A program made the translations under genes and the position numbers. Below are positions 25,502-35,383 of a DNA stretch of 64,000 nucleotides, piece after piece. This DNA comes from an uncultured Blautia sp. Lineage in GTDB: Bacteria > Bacillota > Clostridia > Lachnospirales > Lachnospiraceae. The DNA is taken from assembly GCA_900547685.1 (NCBI GenBank), contig URHS01000004.1:11354-75353 (forward strand), read 5' to 3'. The stretch's first letter is position 1. Every line of letters begins with the position of its first letter. The notes under the pieces are model-generated. The model was not told where the DNA came from, searched no databases, and was given only the letters and a program-made list of their open reading frames with translations.

Positions 25502-26700
25502 TCCTTCACCTTCTCAAAAAATGTATCTGGATGATTTGGATCAAAAATCTCATTGCAAGTCATAACCGTAACAAGGTCTTCTGTATCGGAAAGATTAATA
25601 ATGTTATGTGTCCATCCAGGAATCATGTAGATTGCTTCAATTTTATCTCCACTTACTTCGAATTCCACCATTTCTCCCGTGTTAATATTTCTTTCCTGAA
25701 TCAACCCATGACCATGGACAACAATAAACTGTTCCCACTTACTGTTATGCCAATGTTCTCCTTTTGTAATACCAGGTTTACTAATATTAATGCTTATCTG
25801 TCCACAGTCAGCCGTATGTACTAACTCTGTAAATGAACCACGGTTATCGCAATTCATCTTCATAGCATATTTAAACTTCTCCGTTGGAAGATATGTTAAA
25901 TAAAGGCTAAATAACTTCTTTGCAAAGGAACCATCCGGACATTTTGGCATCATTAAATCCATTGGCTGATTTTTAAACTGTTCTAACAAATCAACAATTT
26001 CACCTAGTGTAACCTTGTGTGTAACAGGAACACAACAATATCTTCCCTCTTCTTTCAACACTGTTTCTACACCATCAAATTCACAGTGCTGCTCTTTTCC
26101 TTCCAATAAGTCAAACATACCTTCTACAAGGTCATCAATATAAAGAACTTCTAATTCTGTGCTTCTATCGTTTACTGTAAACTCTTCATCATTAGCAACT
26201 GCCCAGCAGAATGTAGAAATTGCAGAATTATATTTAGGTCTGGAATGCCCCATAAGGTTTACAAATCGGTATACATATACAGATGCTCCTGTTTCTTCTC
26301 CATACTGGAAAAAGAGTTCTTCTCCTGCTTTTTTACTTCTTCCATACTCAGAATTCCCAAATCTTCCTGCCAATGTTGCCTGAACAGAAGAAGAAAGCAT
26401 AATTCCGGCTTTGTTATTATACTTCTTCAATGTATCAAGAAGCTGTGAAGCGAACCCAAAATTACCATTCATAAAGTCTTCTGGATTTTCCGGACGGTTT
26501 ACCCCTGCAAGGTTGAATACAAAATCTGCTTTTGAACAATATTCGTCTAATTCTGCTTCTGTACTGTTAATATCATATTCATAAATTTCATCTACAGTAA
26601 TCCCTGGTCTTGTTTTATTCTTTCCATCTCTGATGTTTTTCAAATTATTGCAAAGGGCTGTTCCTACCATCCCCTTTGCTCCAGTAACTAAAATTTTCAT
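25498..26700 (-). CDS. capF: CapF: UDP-L-FucNAc pathway reductase with cupin domain
   Basis: A 400-aa enzyme. The first 270 residues are an SDR reductase (ILVTGAKGMVGTALC, LAGVNRPENPEDF, YGRSKKAGEELFF with Tyr-Lys). The C-terminal about 120 residues are a cupin (GEHWHNSKWEQFIVVHGHGL) which in Staphylococcus CapF epimerises C3 before the SDR domain reduces C4, giving UDP-2-acetamido-2,6-dideoxy-L-talose. It sits between capG and an acyltransferase, completing the capE-capF-capG set for UDP-N-acetyl-L-fucosamine. Confidence 0.92.
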   Translation of the reverse strand: MKILVTGAKGMVGTALCNNLKNIRDGKNKTRPGITVDEIYEYDINSTEAELDEYCSKADFVFNLAGVNRPENPEDFMNGNFGFASQLLDTLKKYNNKAGIMLSSSVQATLAGRFGNSEYGRSKKAGEELFFQYGEETGASVYVYRFVNLMGHSRPKYNSAISTFCWAVANDEEFTVNDRSTELEVLYIDDLVEGMFDLLEGKEQHCEFDGVETVLKEEGRYCCVPVTHKVTLGEIVDLLEQFKNQPMDLMMPKCPDGSFAKKLFSLYLTYLPTEKFKYAMKMNCDNRGSFTELVHTADCGQISINISKPGITKGEHWHNSKWEQFIVVHGHGLIQERNINTGEMVEFEVSGDKIEAIYMIPGWTHNIINLSDTEDLVTVMTCNEIFDPNHPDTFFEKVKE

Positions 26701-26721
26701 CTCAGTTCCTCCACTTATTTT

Positions 26722-27912
26722 TTACTGTTCTTTTCTCCAGACCATCTTATTGACTACATTTACATATCCCTGAATAATGCGAACTACTTTCATAGAAACT
26801 GTTTCATCCACATAATCAGGACATGGTTTACCAAGAACACCATTTTGTTTCATTTCAATAGCCATATCTGTGGCATTTAAGAGTTCCTTTGTTGTAATAC
26901 CTGCAAGGATAAAATCTCCTGCTTCTAATGCTTCCGGACGTTCTGTAGATGTACGAATACATACCGCTGCAATTGGATGTCCAATAGACAAATAGAAGCT
27001 ACTTTCTTCTGGAAGTGTTCCACTATCACTTACAATTGCTAATGCATTCATCTGCAAGCAGTTATAGTCATTAAATCCAAGTGGTTCATTTACTCGTACT
27101 CTTGAATCAAGTTTGAATCCACTCTTTTCTAAACGCTGTTTACTTCTTGGATGACAAGAGTAAAGAATTGGCATATCATACTTTTCTGCTAACGCATTAA
27201 TTGCTGTAAAAAGACTTGTAAAGTTCTTTTCTGTATCAATGTTTTCTTCACGGTGAGCAGATAATAAAATATATTTATCTTTTTCCAATCCCATACGCTG
27301 TAATACATCAGATGTTTGAATCTTCTCAAGATTTCCACGAAGTACCTCTGCCATTGGAGAACCTGTCATATAGGTTCTCTCTTTTGGAAGTCCTGTATCT
27401 GCAAGATATTTACGTGCAAATTCTGAATAGCATAAGTTTACATCTGAAATTACGTCTACGATTCTTCTATTTGTTTCCTCTGGAAGACATTCATCTTTAC
27501 ATCTATTTCCAGCTTCCATGTGGAATAACGGAATATGTAATCGTTTTGCAGAAATCGCTGAAAGACAACTGTTTGTATCACCTAATACAAGGTATCCGTC
27601 TGGTTGTAATTCACTTAAAAGTTCATAACTTCTGCCAAGAATGTTTCCGCAAGTCACACCAAGATTTTCTCCTACAACAGGTACAAGAATATCCGGTCCA
27701 AACTCGCCTTCGTTGTTCTTTAATTCAAAATCTTCCCAGAATACTGTGGAGAGGTTCTTGTCCCAGTTCTGATTATAATAAACAACACATGTATCAAAAT
27801 ATTCACGACATCTTTTGATTACTGCTGCTAATCGAATAATTTCCGGACGAGTACCACATCCAATCATTACCTTTGTACGTCCGTTATTTTTCCATTTAAA
27901 ATTATGTTCCAT
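26722..27912 (-). CDS. capG: CapG: UDP-L-FucNAc forming 2-epimerase (WecB family)
   Basis: A 396-aa WecB-type epimerase. ATG 27912 has GAGGAG upstream and lies 5 bp after the capE stop; the longer frame from 27981 reads into capE. It has CGTRPEIIRLAAVI, VLGDTNSCLSA, HMEAGNRCKDECLPEETNRR, and LSAHREEN plus SDSGTLPEESS, all WecB/CapG signatures. It inverts C2 of the talose intermediate to UDP-L-FucNAc. Confidence 0.92.
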   Translation of the reverse strand: MEHNFKWKNNGRTKVMIGCGTRPEIIRLAAVIKRCREYFDTCVVYYNQNWDKNLSTVFWEDFELKNNEGEFGPDILVPVVGENLGVTCGNILGRSYELLSELQPDGYLVLGDTNSCLSAISAKRLHIPLFHMEAGNRCKDECLPEETNRRIVDVISDVNLCYSEFARKYLADTGLPKERTYMTGSPMAEVLRGNLEKIQTSDVLQRMGLEKDKYILLSAHREENIDTEKNFTSLFTAINALAEKYDMPILYSCHPRSKQRLEKSGFKLDSRVRVNEPLGFNDYNCLQMNALAIVSDSGTLPEESSFYLSIGHPIAAVCIRTSTERPEALEAGDFILAGITTKELLNATDMAIEMKQNGVLGKPCPDYVDETVSMKVVRIIQGYVNVVNKMVWRKEQ

Positions 27913-27916
27913 ATTC

Positions 27917-28951
27917 TTACTCCTCTGCCAGTCTTTCCTGAATGTAAGCCAATTTTGAAATTGTTTTTTTCGTCTCTTCAAGAGTCAACATCTTAGTATT
28001 ATTACTATTAAATTCTGTTAAAGTATTTCTTTCTGCATCTCCATCTTTAAAGTACTTATCATAATTCAAGCCACGATTATCTGCCGGTACACGGTAGAAA
28101 TTTCCCATATCTATAGCTTTTGCACATTCTTCATTTGTAAGAAGTGTTTCGTACATCTTTTCACCATGACGAATTCCAATTACTTTGATATCTTCTTTCT
28201 TTCCACCAAATAACTCACATACTGCTTCTGCTTGTGTCTGAATTGTGCATGCAGGAGCTTTCATAATTAAAAGATCTCCATTTTCTCCATTTTCAAAAGC
28301 AAATAATACTAAATCTACAGCTTCATCTAATGACATGATAAAACGTGTCATGGATGGCTCTGTAACAGTAATTGGATTCCCTGCTTTAATCTGATCAATC
28401 CAAAGTGGAATAACAGATCCACGTGAACACATAACATTACCGTAACGTGTACAACAAATCTTTGTTTTTCCACTATAACGACTTTTTGCAATCGCTACAG
28501 ACTCTTCAAGAGCTTTTGTTTTACCCATAGCATTAATTGGATATGCTGCTTTATCTGTAGAAAGGCAAATTACTGCCTCTACTCCCGCTTCAATCGCTGC
28601 TGTCAAAACATTATCTGTACCAATAACATTCGTTTTCACTGCTTCCATTGGAAAAAATTCACATGATGGAACCTGTTTTAAAGCTGCTGCATGAAAAATA
28701 TAGTCAACACCATGCATCGCACTTTTACATGACTGAAGATCTCTTACATCCCCAATGTAAAATTTAATTTTTTCTGCCACTTCTGGCATTTTTGCCTGAA
28801 ACTCATGACGCATATCATCTTGTTTTTTTTCATCACGAGAAAAAATGCGAATCTCTCCAATATCTGTCTTTAAAAAACGATTTAAAACTGCATTTCCAAA
28901 TGAACCAGTACCACCTGTGATTAATAATGTTTTTCCTTTAAATAAACTCAT
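27917..28951 (-). CDS. capE: CapE: UDP-GlcNAc 4,6-dehydratase / 5-epimerase
   Basis: A 344-aa short SDR of the CapE/WbjB/FlaA1 group that starts the UDP-L-FucNAc route from UDP-GlcNAc. It has LLITGGTGSFGNAVL for NAD(P), HAAALKQVPSCEF, and INAMGKTKALEE, where Met replaces the usual active-site Tyr as in this group. No membrane segment. Next to capG and capF, so the three enzymes form a complete pathway. Confidence 0.93.
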   Translation of the reverse strand: MSLFKGKTLLITGGTGSFGNAVLNRFLKTDIGEIRIFSRDEKKQDDMRHEFQAKMPEVAEKIKFYIGDVRDLQSCKSAMHGVDYIFHAAALKQVPSCEFFPMEAVKTNVIGTDNVLTAAIEAGVEAVICLSTDKAAYPINAMGKTKALEESVAIAKSRYSGKTKICCTRYGNVMCSRGSVIPLWIDQIKAGNPITVTEPSMTRFIMSLDEAVDLVLFAFENGENGDLLIMKAPACTIQTQAEAVCELFGGKKEDIKVIGIRHGEKMYETLLTNEECAKAIDMGNFYRVPADNRGLNYDKYFKDGDAERNTLTEFNSNNTKMLTLEETKKTISKLAYIQERLAEE

Positions 28952-29009
28952 AATTTTCCTCTTTTCTTATATTTTCAGTATTTTATTTATCATATATCTT
29001 TAAAACATT

Positions 29010-30233
29010 TTATTTCTTCTCTCCTTTCCTTTGTTTAATAATTACCTTCTTTATCTTTTGCTTAAACAAATAATACTTCCATTTTAGTTTTTGATATCTA
29101 TTTATTTCATTATCTATAAAATACTTATCTACTGCTTCATATCCTTTACTTTTATACAAATCCATGTATTTTTCATATAGTATGCCACGCTCACTCGGTT
29201 TTACTAACTGATGATTATGTTTTGCAATTTTATTAATATCACTATCAAATAATACTAATTGTTCTGTACCTCTAAGTAATTCACTTCCTTTTTCTGTATT
29301 AACTAAAATACAGGATATCCCTTTTCTAATATCATAACTGTTGCAAATATCTGGATGTTCATTTTCGATTCCCCAATAATCCCCTATAGTTATATCTGAA
29401 ACTCTATCCCTGTTTGCATACGAACACGAATAACAATTTTCACGATACATATTTGATTTTAAAAAAATCTGATAATAAGAAGATAAATAACATGGCAAAA
29501 TCTCTTCTGTTATTTTTCCATTTTTTTTCAAGCTTACAATTTTACAATTCAATCCCCATCCAAGAGTTTTATCTCTAAAATCAAATTTTATGACATTTTT
29601 GTGTTTTCTTAAAATATTGATATAATCTCTAAATACTCCTTTCCCACATACTCCATGGCATACAACATCTACCGTATATAAATTATTTTTCATTTCTGGC
29701 TTAATTATATTAATTAATCCTGCGACTTGACATGGAGTACCAAAAAATAATACTTTTTTACCAATAGATAGTAAATTTAAAATTTCTTGATATGCATTTT
29801 CTGTAGTACTTTGTACATACTTAGATCCTTGAATCAATATTAAATCTTTTTTTTCTTTTATAACCTCATGTTGTACAAGTGCATCGCCATCTTCAAAAGA
29901 TCCTTCTTTATATATAGCTCCACATACATATTTTCCATCGTTTAAAAAAGAGTTTGCTAATGCTGCAGAGACTCCACCAGAAGCTGAATCCAATTGTTTT
30001 TCATCAGCATAATATGCAGCATAACAATGCATAACTTTTCGTTTCTTTACGGGGTTTAACACAGGACACACTGAAATACATTTTTTGCATCCCACACAAA
30101 TATCTAAATTTATCTTTGGTAATACATATCCTTTATTATTTTCAAGCATTTCTATTGCATTTACTTTACAACCAACCTTACATGCACCGCATCCCGTACA
30201 TTCGTTTTCTTTACATAGTTCTATTTGATTCAT
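29010..30233 (-). CDS. FrhB-like iron-sulfur protein in the capsule cluster
   Basis: A 407-aa protein of the coenzyme F420 hydrogenase/dehydrogenase beta family. Two 4Fe-4S sites: CTGCGACKVGC (Cys 12, 15, 18, 22) and CVGCKKCISVC (Cys 46, 49, 52, 56). Then the FrhB core (SASGGVSAALANSFL, GTPCQVAGLINII, VCHGVCGKGVF, SDITIGDYWGIE). Such genes are common beside polysaccharide pyruvyltransferases in Firmicutes capsule loci; their reaction is unknown. It overlaps the pyruvyltransferase gene by 23 bp. Confidence 0.88.
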   Translation of the reverse strand: MNQIELCKENECTGCGACKVGCKVNAIEMLENNKGYVLPKINLDICVGCKKCISVCPVLNPVKKRKVMHCYAAYYADEKQLDSASGGVSAALANSFLNDGKYVCGAIYKEGSFEDGDALVQHEVIKEKKDLILIQGSKYVQSTTENAYQEILNLLSIGKKVLFFGTPCQVAGLINIIKPEMKNNLYTVDVVCHGVCGKGVFRDYINILRKHKNVIKFDFRDKTLGWGLNCKIVSLKKNGKITEEILPCYLSSYYQIFLKSNMYRENCYSCSYANRDRVSDITIGDYWGIENEHPDICNSYDIRKGISCILVNTEKGSELLRGTEQLVLFDSDINKIAKHNHQLVKPSERGILYEKYMDLYKSKGYEAVDKYFIDNEINRYQKLKWKYYLFKQKIKKVIIKQRKGEKK

Positions 30234-31320
30234 TTTGAACCTCGCTCAAACAATAAGACAAATATTTTCGTGCTTCATCTCGACATTCATCTAATTTTTT
30301 TTCTACTTTTTCAAAATCTATAGGTTTATCAATGATTTTATCAATATCATCGACATTATTTGCAAGTCTATCCCTTAATTCCAATAAATCAAGTAAACCA
30401 CAAATCTTATTTGAGTTAAAATCTTCACGCACCAATACTACAAATTGTGTGTGAGTAATAATTGATATCACAGCACCATGAAATGTATCCGTAATAACAT
30501 ACTTGCTTTTACAAAATTTTTCGATCATCTCGAGCGGTGAATAATTAATAGATTGATTGCACCAATAATGATAAAATCCTGCTGATAAAATTCCTACTTT
30601 ACGTTTTTTAGCAACTTTTTTTATACTTGAAATATCTTTTCCTCTACACATACTTGCATTATACGAATAGAGTATCAAAGTATCTTCAATATTGTGAGGC
30701 GTGGAATCTACAATTTCTTTATATCCATATAACAGCACTGGGTCTATATGTATTGGTACATCAACACCAATTAATTCTTTTATTGTATTCGCAGAATTTT
30801 CATCCCTAACAGAAATTCGTTCAAACTGCAAAAAATCTTCCTTTAATCTATTGGTAAGACCATATTTCTCAATTAACGCAATATCTGTTTGTCCAAAAGA
30901 TCCAGCATAACTAAAAAAAGGTTTGTCTATATTTTCCCCAAAAAATTCTGGAGTAAATCCAGTTTTAATACTAAAAACTTCATCGCTTCCTATACATAGC
31001 TTCTCACACGCATCAATATCTTCTGAAGTTTCAAAGTGATTTTCCTGAAATTTTAAAATTTCTTCCATCTTTTTCATATCAAATCCCTTTTGTTTTAAAG
31101 AATTAATCTTCAGTCTCCAGTTATCAATCTTAGTATATCTTTTTATTTTTTCTAGAATACCTGTTTGCGGAACATTCGAATTATTCCAACTTCTTTTTTC
31201 ATGTAAAATAATAATCGGAGATTCTCCTAACTCTTTCATTATTTCACATAAACCATACATTTGAAGCATTCCCCCATGATTTGGAATGCTGTGATACGTT
31301 ATAATGCCAATTTTTTTCAT
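30211..31320 (-). CDS. Polysaccharide pyruvyltransferase family protein
   Basis: A 369-aa protein of the CsaB/PssM family, which adds ketal pyruvate from PEP to a sugar. It starts KKIGIITYHSIPNHGGMLQM, with LCIGSDEVFS, SYAGSFG, RISVRDENSANTIKEL, DPVLLYGYKE and ITDTFHGAVISIITH (catalytic His). Usual length. It precedes and overlaps the FrhB-like gene, so the two probably work together. A capsule with pyruvyl groups would carry extra negative charge. Confidence 0.88.
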   Translation of the reverse strand: MKKIGIITYHSIPNHGGMLQMYGLCEIMKELGESPIIILHEKRSWNNSNVPQTGILEKIKRYTKIDNWRLKINSLKQKGFDMKKMEEILKFQENHFETSEDIDACEKLCIGSDEVFSIKTGFTPEFFGENIDKPFFSYAGSFGQTDIALIEKYGLTNRLKEDFLQFERISVRDENSANTIKELIGVDVPIHIDPVLLYGYKEIVDSTPHNIEDTLILYSYNASMCRGKDISSIKKVAKKRKVGILSAGFYHYWCNQSINYSPLEMIEKFCKSKYVITDTFHGAVISIITHTQFVVLVREDFNSNKICGLLDLLELRDRLANNVDDIDKIIDKPIDFEKVEKKLDECRDEARKYLSYCLSEVQNESNRTM

Positions 31321-31340
31321 CCTTTTTTCCTCTATCTATA

Positions 31341-32825
31341 TTATTTTTTTATAATCTTGATTATATCTTTTAAATATTTTCTACATAAAACGATATATAG
31401 AATTAATGCAACGCCACCAACAATAATAGAAATTATTATTGCCATAAAAATCAATGAAATCCAATTGTCAGGTGAAAAAGCAATTTTATTAACAATAAAT
31501 ATTGAAAGGCAACTCACAAACAAGTTAATAACAATAATTTTTAAGCTCTTAAAAACAGATCTTTTGATTAATTTTTTTGACAGATATCGACAATCCAAAA
31601 TACCTCGTACTATCATAGCGCATAATGTACCAACTGCAATACCTGATAATCCATATGAATTTACTAACAAAACCGATAAAACTATATTAATAATTGCTTC
31701 TAACCATGCATGTAATTGTGTTTCCTTATACAAATTAGCACTTAATAATACAGTACTATATATTAGTCGAATACAATATACTACTTCTGCTATAATAATT
31801 ATTATTGAAAATGTTGGTTGGATATAATTAGCATCATTTATTCCCAATGTATATATTTTTACAAACGGTATTATTAATATTATCGTTATTGTATAAAGTA
31901 TTGTTGTAATTGAAGATTGTATGAATTCAAACCTATCAAAATTATAACTCGTTTTATTTTGATCACCTTCAGCTAATAAATCACCAAAAGCTGCTGAACA
32001 ACTTTCCGAAATTGGTAGAACTAAACTTTGAACTGCTGTTAGTACTGATTTATATACCATATAAACTGAAACATATTCTAAATCCATGAATAATGTAATA
32101 ACTGCAATATCTGTATTCGTATGTATAAAAAAGGCTAAATGATGTCCTAGTCCATTCCAACGTTGTTTTAACGCATTCTTATCTGGTTTTGTTTTACGTA
32201 AGTCATAGTTCTTATTAACATACCATATTATACTTAATGGAATAATTAGATTAATCACACTTGAGCATCCTTTTACCACCTGGATACTCATATTTAATTT
32301 AATCAATATAACTACAATTATTAAATTTAATATCGTTGATAATATAGTAGCATTTGATATAACCCACATTTTTTGACTTGCTTTAACTAATGACATATAA
32401 GGTAATGAAACAAAATACTGAAACAATATTCCCATTGCCAAAATTAAGATCATCGAAACAATATAAGCATTGCTAAAAGAACTATGAATTAATCTTGGAT
32501 ATATTATGCATAAAACCAAGATATAAAGAATGGATATATAACCTATTTTTTTATAGAACTGTTTTGCTGCTTCTATAATACCACTTACCTTAACCATATC
32601 TTTTTCATATAACGGCTTATATAACGATGCTGAAATAACACCACCTATTCCCGCTTCCATCAGCATGATATATGACAGAAATTGCGTTAAAGATCCAATT
32701 AAACCATTTACTTCAGATCCAAATTTTCCCATCAGCAACCTTGGTAATATTAGTCCTGATATTGCTAATACTATCTGCTTTCCAAATGAAAAAAACACAT
32801 TTAAAATTACATTTTTTGTTCTCAA
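31341..32825 (-). CDS. wzx: Wzx-type polysaccharide flippase
   Basis: A 494-aa MOP/PST superfamily membrane protein with 12 or more hydrophobic segments, moving lipid-linked repeat units across the membrane. The best start is TTG 32825 (MRTKNVILNVFFSF), with AGGAGGAGG 6 nt upstream; the longer frame from 32852 lies before the ribosome site. GKFGSEVNGLIGSLTQFLSY and MEAGIGGVISASLYKPL fit the family. Lies between the pyruvyltransferase and the GT2 pseudogene. Confidence 0.88.
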   Translation of the reverse strand: MRTKNVILNVFFSFGKQIVLAISGLILPRLLMGKFGSEVNGLIGSLTQFLSYIMLMEAGIGGVISASLYKPLYEKDMVKVSGIIEAAKQFYKKIGYISILYILVLCIIYPRLIHSSFSNAYIVSMILILAMGILFQYFVSLPYMSLVKASQKMWVISNATILSTILNLIIVVILIKLNMSIQVVKGCSSVINLIIPLSIIWYVNKNYDLRKTKPDKNALKQRWNGLGHHLAFFIHTNTDIAVITLFMDLEYVSVYMVYKSVLTAVQSLVLPISESCSAAFGDLLAEGDQNKTSYNFDRFEFIQSSITTILYTITIILIIPFVKIYTLGINDANYIQPTFSIIIIIAEVVYCIRLIYSTVLLSANLYKETQLHAWLEAIINIVLSVLLVNSYGLSGIAVGTLCAMIVRGILDCRYLSKKLIKRSVFKSLKIIVINLFVSCLSIFIVNKIAFSPDNWISLIFMAIIISIIVGGVALILYIVLCRKYLKDIIKIIKK

Positions 32826-32911
32826 GAATCCTCCTCCTGCAAGTTCCATCAAACTCTTTTTTTACATATAACAAACTTGCATTAATATATTAGATAAAAT
32901 AATCATATACA

Positions 32912-33937
32912 TTATTTTATTAATTTTTTTACTAAAGTTCGCATTTTAAACAAATACAGTAAACAGCCATAATATTTTTTGTCAAATAACCATAAATATA
33001 TATCATATTTAATATACTTTGCAAGAAACTTATTATAAAAAACGTGTGCACTTATTCTTTCAAATATTTTTATTTTATCATGATTATTTTCTAAATTTTC
33101 ACCTATTTGTTTAATCCAACCTTCTAACGTACCTAAACACTTAAATGCATAATCTTAATAATCTTCTTCTTTCCAAATTTTACGTTTATGCACATATTCT
33201 AACGTAAATTGTTTTGTATTCAAATCATCAATATACCTATCTACATTTATTTCTTTCGTCATGCTCTCAAAATTGTCAAGATACAGATATAGTGAATTCG
33301 GAATAACTTTTATATAACTACTTTTATCGTATAATGGCAAACTTTGTATTAAATCTTCACCAATTTGAACCCCATACCATTTGCTAAAATCATCATTTAA
33401 TAATAATTCTGATTTAACTGCTTTTCGCCATAAAGAATTATATGTTTTATCTATTATTGCTGTTCTAAAAATTTCATGTTTATCCCTTAAATCAATTTCA
33501 ACTTTGTCTTCTTCCGTAGAACTGTATACAATATTTCCATTGTTAACAATATCATATCCATATATTAACAAATCACATTGTGAATTTTTTAGATAATAGT
33601 AAATTGTGCTTAAAGCATTTTCTTTTAATTTATCATCTGAATCTAAAAATATCACATAACTTTCATTGTTAATATCTTCCTCTAATACTGCTGAAATTGC
33701 AGTTCTTCTCGCTGCCAAAAGTCCTAAATTTTTTTGATGAATCACTCGTATTTTATTATTCTTCTTTGCATACGAATCACAAATAGATCCTACATTATCT
33801 GGAGATCCATCATCTACAATAATGGCTCTCCAGTTGTTATAATCTTGTACCAAAATAGAAGATATGCAATCATCAATAAATTTCTCAGTTTTATAAGCTG
33901 GTATTAATATATATATTAATATATCTTCACTCTTCAC
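32912..33937 (-). pseudogene. GT2 glycosyltransferase with in-frame stop
   Basis: A GT-A fold glycosyltransferase: ILIYILIPAYKTEKFIDDCI, VDDGSPDNVGSICD, NLGLLAARRTAIS and the DxD FLDSDDK. The frame stops at TAA 33155-33157 after 260 codons (WKEEDY), yet continues open for about 80 further codons (DYAFKCLGTLEGWIKQIGEN to LVKKLIK) to a stop at 32912, giving the about 340 residues usual for capsule GT2 enzymes. One nonsense change therefore removes the C-terminal quarter. The catalytic domain is whole, so residual activity is possible. Confidence 0.8.
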
Positions 33938-34099
33938 TTTATAAATCTCCTATAATTTGCTTACTATTAAATATTGATTTTCAAAATCTATCAAAATAAA
34001 TTTACCTTTTCAGATTGACCTATGTTCATAGCAATTTTTGTTGATGTTTCTTATAGAAATTCACTCACTGAATCTTTCAACTTTGAACAAATAATTTCT

Positions 34100-35383
34100 T
34101 TATATAAACAATGCAAACATAAATCTAAAATCTAAAAATGTTGTTAGTGTAGCTAAATAATACAACCAGACACATTTACATGTAAAAACAAAAAGAAACT
34201 CTTTTGAATTATTTCTTTTATATTCCTTAATAGAAACCCATAATCTTCTTAAAACTGAAAGGAACATAATAGAACTTCCTATAACTCCTATGTTTAATAG
34301 TAAATCAATATAATCGTTATGCGCCGCAGCTACGATATTCCCCAATTTAATCACATATGTATTTGCTAAATTCCCACCGAGCAATTGTTTTAGAATACCT
34401 TGATTTAAAAAATACTCCAAATGCAATGAAGATAATTTTGTTCTATCAGTTGTTACAGTGGCATAATCATGTACTAGCAAGGCATTAACCTTATCCTCAA
34501 TTCTGTATGAAAGATCCCCTATAACAGGTATTTCTCTATGATCCAATCCATATTTATATAAACTAATACATACAATAAACACTAAAAAACAGGTTATAGC
34601 TGTTTTAATATTTATTTTTTTTGTTAATATTAAATACATACTCCAAATAAATATGTTTGCTATAATAGCTGTCATACTAAGAGTTGTTATAATCATACCT
34701 GTTAACACTATTAGTATCAAGGTTCTAAGTTTTTTCCCAAACAATTCCAAAGTTAAAATTGCAACAATTGCTATCGAAAAAAAGAATCCCATATAATTTG
34801 CATCTTCAAATGTTGCTTGAAATCTACTTATTTGTACAAACTGTCCAGAGAAACTCCAATCAGTAGTATTAGTATTATTTGTTATAATACCTGTTACAAA
34901 CGATAATAAAGCAACTATTACATAAGTACGAAAAAAAGATTTCAAATTTTCGGCATTGTTCAAATAGAAATTAATTAACAGTATAATTGCTATAACGTCT
35001 AACATTGAAAAAAAAGCTATCTTAAAACTATACTTCGACATTGTTAAAACATTATATATTATAAAAATAGATACTGGTGCTAAAAATCTTTTCGACAAAA
35101 ATAATTTATCTTTAAATTTAATTATAGTCGTTAGTATAAAAAACATTGTATATATTCGATATACAGATACACCAAAAATTATTCCTAACTGAGCATAATA
35201 AAATATCATAACAGGGTATGCTTGAAATAACCTTTTTCTTGTACTCATATATCCAAGAATAATTATAACAATAATTGATAATACTTTTTGAGGTAATAAG
35301 CCTGTTAGTCCGCAACAACCTAGAATACCAATCATACATAATTCATCTATATTTGTTTTTTTATTTTTAATTTTCAAGCACAT
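34100..35383 (-). CDS. wzy: Wzy-type O-antigen/capsule polymerase
   Basis: A 427-aa membrane protein with about 11 hydrophobic segments and a longer outside loop near residues 275-345, the pattern of Wzy polymerases. Sequence identity in the family is low, so the call rests on topology and position between glycosyltransferases and the flippase. ATG 35383 overlaps the upstream GT stop in TGATG. Low GC, as usual for polymerases. Confidence 0.8.
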   Translation of the reverse strand: MCLKIKNKKTNIDELCMIGILGCCGLTGLLPQKVLSIIVIIILGYMSTRKRLFQAYPVMIFYYAQLGIIFGVSVYRIYTMFFILTTIIKFKDKLFLSKRFLAPVSIFIIYNVLTMSKYSFKIAFFSMLDVIAIILLINFYLNNAENLKSFFRTYVIVALLSFVTGIITNNTNTTDWSFSGQFVQISRFQATFEDANYMGFFFSIAIVAILTLELFGKKLRTLILIVLTGMIITTLSMTAIIANIFIWSMYLILTKKINIKTAITCFLVFIVCISLYKYGLDHREIPVIGDLSYRIEDKVNALLVHDYATVTTDRTKLSSLHLEYFLNQGILKQLLGGNLANTYVIKLGNIVAAAHNDYIDLLLNIGVIGSSIMFLSVLRRLWVSIKEYKRNNSKEFLFVFTCKCVWLYYLATLTTFLDFRFMFALFI

